NCBI GenBank assembly: GCA_964036275.1
Contig: OZ038440.1
Span: 6,113,690 to 6,177,689, forward strand
Reading direction: 5' to 3'
DNA: 64,000 nt
From: Litoditis marina
Lineage: Eukaryota; Nematoda; Chromadorea; Rhabditida; Rhabditidae
The notes below the pieces were generated by a model. The model ran no database searches. It had not been told where the DNA came from and was given only the letters and a program-made list of their open reading frames with translations. Position numbers and translations under genes: made by a program. Of this stretch, positions 58,602-64,000 are shown in pieces (position 1 is the first letter of the stretch; every line of letters starts with the position of its first letter).

Positions 58602-61600
58602 TCACACATTTCCCATGCCAGCCTGGAGAGCATCGGCCGTAGTTCGAACATCGACCACCAGACACGTGGAGTTTCGTTCTGGATACATTTCGATGGAGAG
58701 CAACAGATCCAGACGATGTAGAGATTGAGCCACCTGTAACACACACCGATAAGAGATGATTATTTCACAAATATATTCCGTATTCAATTGAAATGAGTTT
58801 ATTCTATCCCGGGTACGGCAGAGAAGAAACTCAAAGAGAACGTTTTTACTAATCATGTATCTGGATATGGTTAATCAGGTTATTAACTGACCATTTGTGC
58901 TCTGTGTTTCCTTCTCTTCATCTCCATGATATTTCGGGTCACCTGAGGGTCCTGCAGGTAGAAATGTGAGAATTAGGAAAATGATAAGAAAGCATCGTGC
59001 ACCAAAATACTGACTATTTTCAATCCGAAACAGAAAATAACTAATTATTTTCTTTGAAAACCAACGGGAACATTCATCTCACTTTACTGGAGTATGATTA
59101 GGTCAACTGTGATACAGTCGCTCGACCCACGGAGACTAGGGACCATACACTCACAATATACTGGATTGACAATTTTGTGGCCGGTACCTCACTAAGAAAT
59201 GTGACCCGCGACCCCCGATTTCCTACCGGAAATATAAGTACTCCGATTAAGTTCAACAATAAATTGGTTATTTTATATTGAGAATGCACCGGGAAATGTT
59301 TTTCCGCAACCCCTCCGCCAAAACTAGGCTGAGTTAGTGTATGCTAGGGATCTACGGTCCCAATATGGAAATGCACGAGTACCTGACAGGAGGCAACGGT
59401 GAAGCCGAGCAGCCTCTCGAGCAGTACGGGACTCGTGTGACAGCACAGATTCTGGACACTCTCGTCCGAGACCTGCATCGGCAGAACCCACTGGCCGTCC
59501 TTCGTCTTCAACTCGTTCGGTACACGGCACACCGCCTTGAAACAAGTATACTAGTAGTTATTGGTATAGAAACTATAAACAAGTATACTAGAAGTATTTG
59601 GTAGAATCACGTGAAACGTGGAGAAACATCATCATTAAGAACCTGGTCACAAGTTTTTGTAGGAGCGCCTTTTCATTTTCTGTTCTCGAACATAGCGGAA
59701 ATAGTAGTAAATAGCCCCTACCGCGTTTGAAATCGCAACTTTTTTGAGAACAGAAAAAGTAGACCACTGACAAACATTTCAAATGGCGAGGTCTCATATA
59801 CGTATTTCAACTTAGCAAACATTCTGCTGTTCCGCATGCATTTCATTAGTAGCGTTTCTTATAACATATCAACACTAAAACGCGCGCCAGGCATTATTAC
59901 TCTACACATAAAACACTTTTGACCAGAGAACGTACCAGGTATTGTAAAAACTATTAGAATTAGTGTTCGAATCAGTGAAATACGTTAACATGTTGATTGG
60001 TGGCTGCGCTGTCAGTAATATTATGTGAGCCCAGACTGCTGCAGGAAGCCAGATATAGTGTCAGGTGTCAGCCTAGTGCGAAATATAAATTATAATATAC
60101 AATCTTTGAGTGTGTCGAATTTTTTTGGATTTGATATAATGTTTCAGCGAAAGGCCCAACCTGTACATTCACGACTCGAGGCAGCATCCAGAATATTTTC
60201 GACTGAAGAACGTCTCGCAATAACACTACTTCCAACCGATTGAATCGCTCTATACTGGTCAATTGAACAACTGGCTCTAGAGCCTGAAAAATTTCAGAAC
60301 AAAGTACCAAAGTTATAGATTCCGACCAAAATTTCAGCCCAGCAAAACATAATCACCGAGGAAAGACAAACTACAAGATCACATGACAGAAAAAAACCTA
60401 TCAGAGAGCAAGAGCAAGTAAATACAATCAATCAGAGTCCCTACGTTAGCCAATCGAACGGAAAAAAACTCTTGGTTTTTGCGGAAAGTATCATGACACT
60501 ATATTGAAAATCTCATTTGACTCACTCGTACTGCTGGGGTCTGCGCCTCCAAAGCAGCTGCGTTGAACACGTTTCCAAGCTGAAAATACAATCACATTCC
60601 AGCGGGCGAATTATGTTATGAAAAAAGTTCCTGAGCTCCATTCGAGAATGGTACAATACTGCCACACGTTGTTGATATCCTCCAAAAGTGTATTCCTGTG
60701 AGAGACATTTACTACTAACCGGGGTGATTATAAGGCACCCGTACAAAGAAACTTCATCCTCTTGATTTTACGAAGACAACGTATACTTATAGCGTACAGC
60801 CTTCTTTGAATACATGCTGATCTAAATACAGCAATTGACCTAGCGTAAACACACGTGAAAATTATCCACAAGACCACTTCAATAAACGTTTGCGCAGTGA
60901 CACAAACGTGTAAAAATTGTGGACGTTCAAGCCGAATCCTCAGAAGAGAGTTTCGAAGTATACTCCAAATGAAGTAATGAAGAAACTAAAAAAACTACTA
61001 ATAATAACAATAATAATATAATAACACAATGATATATTTCAGAACTACTCACCACTTCGGTCCTTCTATCCAATGTATTGTTGAGCTGTTGTTCTGTCTT
61101 CGTCTCCAGTCGACTTCTCTTCGCTGAACACAGCGACACCGTCTTCACTGGAGCTTGTGAAGAGGGGAACAACGGTGAATCTTCTTCACTTAACGGGGAC
61201 GGAGTCTGAACAGAATGATATACTAGAAGTAAATTGAATAGTCACGTAACGCTAGCATTCCAATCAGGAATCGTGCACTTTGTCATTACATGTTTCTGAT
61301 TTCTGCTGTGTTTAACATGTTTCACGTGACTGTGCAATTGACTAACAGTATAGTCTTGACCAGCTTGTTCCGTTTGAAATATATCAGTCTAGTACTATTT
61401 CTCTCTGAACTTAATAATTTTGAAAAAAACTATCAGAGAATTTATGCGAAACGAAATTCTTTCCTTAAATGGAGAAACTACAAAACGTGTCAAGACCAGG
61501 AAACTCAGCTGATTTTGAATCAGATAATAATAATAAGTACCAACCTTCTGGTTGTTGGAATCAGTGTCCGTATGGGACAACCTTCGCACCCGCTGTCGCG

Positions 61601-63873
61601 ACTCTTTCAGCGATTCTCGCGGCTCGTCCCCTCGACCTCCGGAAAGCATCTCGGGAGTCGTCAAACCGCGCTCCTGTAGGAAAACACCTCATTTGAAACT
61701 CACCATGCATGACTCGAAAATTTTCGAGTTGAGTCGAACTCGAAACTCGAAATTTCCCAAAACTCGAAAACTCGAAATTTTGAACTCGATTAACAACCCT
61801 AATGACCAATCATCAGAGATCAATAACTCAGTTTGTAACTAAAACCAGAAACGCCCTATTTCGAGCCAACCCGGAACTGAATCGTTCACATGAAATTTGT
61901 TGTAGTGAGTTATTGTTCCACTAAATTATGATCCCACCGAAACAGTGATACAACTGTGTAAAGCAACTTCATTAGATAAAACATAACGTGTACAAACTAA
62001 ATTAAAGTATTTTTACATGTAAGGTATACCTGTGGTAAGGTGACATCGATTTCTTCCACTACATTTCCATTGTCATACTGATGATGATCCCGTTCACCAG
62101 TGCGTGGAGTACTCGCACGAGGTTCAGCGTCTGTCAATAACAGAGTTAGCAATCGGTGAAAGAGGTTTAGCCGCTCTAGTTAGACACAAAGCTCGCCAAT
62201 TTGATATCTTATCCGGCTAATTTCTGTTGAATAGTTGAATCTTAATAGTGTATGAACGTACCTGCGGCATACAAGTTGTCACCATAACATTGTCCAGAAG
62301 TACCTGCCACACCGCTGGAATGGTTTCGTGAGAAGAGTCCAGTTCCACTGTCGGGGTGGGGGTGGGTGCGACTACTAAACAGAACTCAATACCATAGTAC
62401 ATAGTCATAAAACAGGTAATTTGATGCCTTTTCGATATATCTTTTGAACTAACAAAACTCCAACAATATTCGAACTCTACTGTCTCTACTTTCGCAATCT
62501 GATTTTTAGTTTGTTTTCCAGCTGAAACACCTGATTTTCAATCTATTTCTGTGGACAACAGGCCTCCCGTATCTCTTCACCAGACAAATGTTTAATTATG
62601 CATTTGGACGCATTCATTGGAAAACCCTTTTCTCTGGTGAGCGAGTTCATGTTTTGTATGTATATAAATAAATTTACAAATAGTTGTATTGAGCATAACA
62701 TACCTGACCCCGAACCCAGGTGAGTGGGGGCATATGAAACTCTTCAATTAACAAGCTAATGTCACTGACTACAGATGAATATAAAGAAAAAGAGTGCTAT
62801 TGAACCTGATCTACCCAGTGAGGTACGAGTATTCCCCAAAAAGTACACTGTTTTTATTATAATGCATATTTTGCATTTTATGCATCAAAAACTGCCGTAT
62901 TTGTCCGATCCTAGCTGAAAGTGAAACTTAACTGAAGTATGAACACCCACCTCATCCCGGGCCCAGGTGACTGTCTCTGTCCTCTTAACCGCTCTCCCTC
63001 AACTGCCAGATTATGTCTGGACTGCCCCAGATAGCCACGGGACTGGGCCTCCTCAGCGAGACTCGTAGAACTCATCTGAAAGAACAGAAGTGGAATGATG
63101 CTTTTCGATGGCCCAACCAAAAGTGACCACAAAAATTTTTTCGTTAAATTCTAGCTTTTTAGAGGAGGAAAGTCGTACTGCTCAGAGAATCGGAAAAATG
63201 GAGATCACTCTTGAGCGAAACTCGTAGCTATTCTACATCTTACACCTAACAGAGTAGAGAGGATTGTAAATCTTAAAACATGTAGATCAAAGTTAGAAGT
63301 TACAAGTACGATACCTCGACGTCGGCGTCATTACTGTCGTTCATCTGTGAGAGCGTGACGACGGGTATGGGCACCAGATGCTGTCCTGTGGCCGGCACCA
63401 TCCTATCGTCCTCGTCAGAACTGCGCACCGTCTTGTTGACAGCCGCGTGTCGGGTCAGCCGCTTACTACGGAAAAACTCGGCGATGCTCCGGTTTTGACT
63501 GAGAACACAATACCATAATATTCATCACCAACGATGGAAAACGAAAAAGAAGCGCTTTTTTTAGTTTACGTCAAACTTCAAAAATATTTATATTTTTCAG
63601 TAAAATTATTTAATCTCAGATTTCGCAGAGAAGGCTTATTCTCAACTTTTTCTACAAACTAAGTAGCGTGACCAGAAAAAAAGATCATGGATGAAAGTGA
63701 AACCCTTTTATATTTCTATTCTGTCAGCCAAAAATAGGTTGATCATCGAAGGCTGTTGAAGTTTCAATCGATGCATAAACATACCCCTTATGCTCGTGCG
63801 ACTTTTGTTTCCTCGGGTGCGGCACAATCTTCTTGTGCATCGAGCCAAGGGGTAGATCGCCTCTATGTTGCAT
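58602..63873 (-). CDS. rmh-1: RMI1-like protein, C-terminal part (runs off right edge)
   Basis: RMI1 is the OB-fold partner of BLM helicase and topoisomerase III that dissolves double Holliday junctions. Twelve exons: 63785-63873, 63315-63498, 62951-63075, 62262-62374, 62030-62130, 61545-61673, 61053-61205, 60526-60579, 60161-60283, 59383-59535, 58892-58951, 58602-58733; 471 visible residues in one frame. Residues 1-300 are a polar, low-complexity linker. From about 317 the order is VVNVQAVCRV, GQWVLPMQVSDESVQNL, SPVLLERLLGFT, then a long helix and LDLLLSIEMYPERNSTCLVV, which matches the RMI1 second OB fold (VSDGT, LLIGF, then DP helix). The DUF1767 and first OB fold should lie beyond 64000. 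The 63873 exon starts with ATG in phase, but I assume earlier exons exist. NRSIAEFF near residue 32 resembles a PIP box with Asn for Gln. The symbol is by analogy with C. elegans. Confidence 0.68.
59540..59625. repeat. Partial TATACTAGAAGT copies at exon 10 acceptor
   Basis: ACAAGTATACTAG occurs twice (from about 59541 and 59578), the second continuing AAGTATTTGGTAGAATCACG. They resemble the left end of the elements at 30564 and 61219. The first copy runs into the splice site of RMI1-like exon 10, which reads TTTCAAG instead of TTTTCAG. Confidence 0.5.
61219..61352. mobile_element. TATACTAGAAGT MITE, short form (134 bp)
   Basis: Same ends as 30564-30876, with TGTTTAACATGTTTCACGTG near the right end also shared, but the central ~180 bp is absent. 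It lies in RMI1-like intron 6 and ends 13 bp before exon 7's 3' splice site. Confidence 0.7.
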
Positions 63874-64000
63874 CTATAACAAATGATGTTTATTGTCACA
63901 CACCGACTATTCGACAAAAATGAATCTGTTTTTTAGATTCGAACACGTAAAATTGATCATTTTGTACCAAAAAAGACAAATATTCTCGTTTTCGGCGAAA

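Noticed and set aside
1..64000. CRISPR arrays, bacterial operons, integrated virus
   Set aside because: Spliced genes and nematode-type splice sites throughout; repeats are not spacer arrays, and no reverse transcriptase, integrase or capsid-like frame was seen.

Overview
The window looks like a gene-poor, repeat-rich stretch of a nematode nuclear genome, most likely Caenorhabditis or a close rhabditid. The grounds are short exons with strong TTTTCAG 3' splice sites, acceptor-like AG sites a few bases before several start codons (as expected for spliced-leader trans-splicing), a nematode-type globin, a one-domain saposin-like protein, and many small non-coding DNA transposons. All gene models come from splice-site and reading-frame reasoning. 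The protein families were recognised from memory; no database was searched. Layout: (1) 208-1610, minus: 5' half of a cyclin K gene running off the left edge. (2) 1.6-12.1 kb: almost no genes; it holds a ~2.5 kb palindrome (5688-8184), microsatellites and one doubtful pair of minus-strand exons (10739-11181). (3) 12155-16133, plus: complete 11-exon ILF2/NF45 gene (379 aa). (4) 16736-26396, minus: 13-exon globin gene (482 aa) with long N- and C-terminal extensions, convergent with ILF2. (5) 26.4-33.2 kb: GA/CT tracts, MITEs and a tRNA-derived SINE-like element, no gene seen. (6) 33262-34451, plus: saposin-like secreted protein (101 aa). (7) 34655-40296 and 41243-46482, both minus: two tandem SAM-dependent methyltransferase paralogues of 361 aa whose 12 exons match one to one in length. 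(8) 47920-57268, minus: CDC73/parafibromin, 15 exons, 545 aa. (9) 58602-63873, minus: the C-terminal 471 residues of a protein ending in what looks like the second OB fold of RMI1, running off the right edge. No shared pathway links all the genes. Cyclin K (partner of CDK12/13) and CDC73 (PAF1 complex) both act on elongating RNA polymerase II. RMI1 belongs to the BLM-TOP3 dissolvasome. ILF2 pairs with dsRNA-binding DZF proteins. The spacing between same-strand genes (about 0.9-1.4 kb) does not suggest operons. The most distinctive content is the mobile DNA: a TTAA-flanked palindromic MITE family (3 copies), hAT-like MITEs with perfect 8-bp target duplications, one of them beside a CDC73 splice donor, a MITE found next to two 3' splice sites of the RMI1-like gene, a 217-bp MITE pair with coordinated changes in its internal repeats, a ~191-bp tRNA-derived SINE-like pair, and a widely dispersed repeat built around GATCAAACTACAAACACAG.
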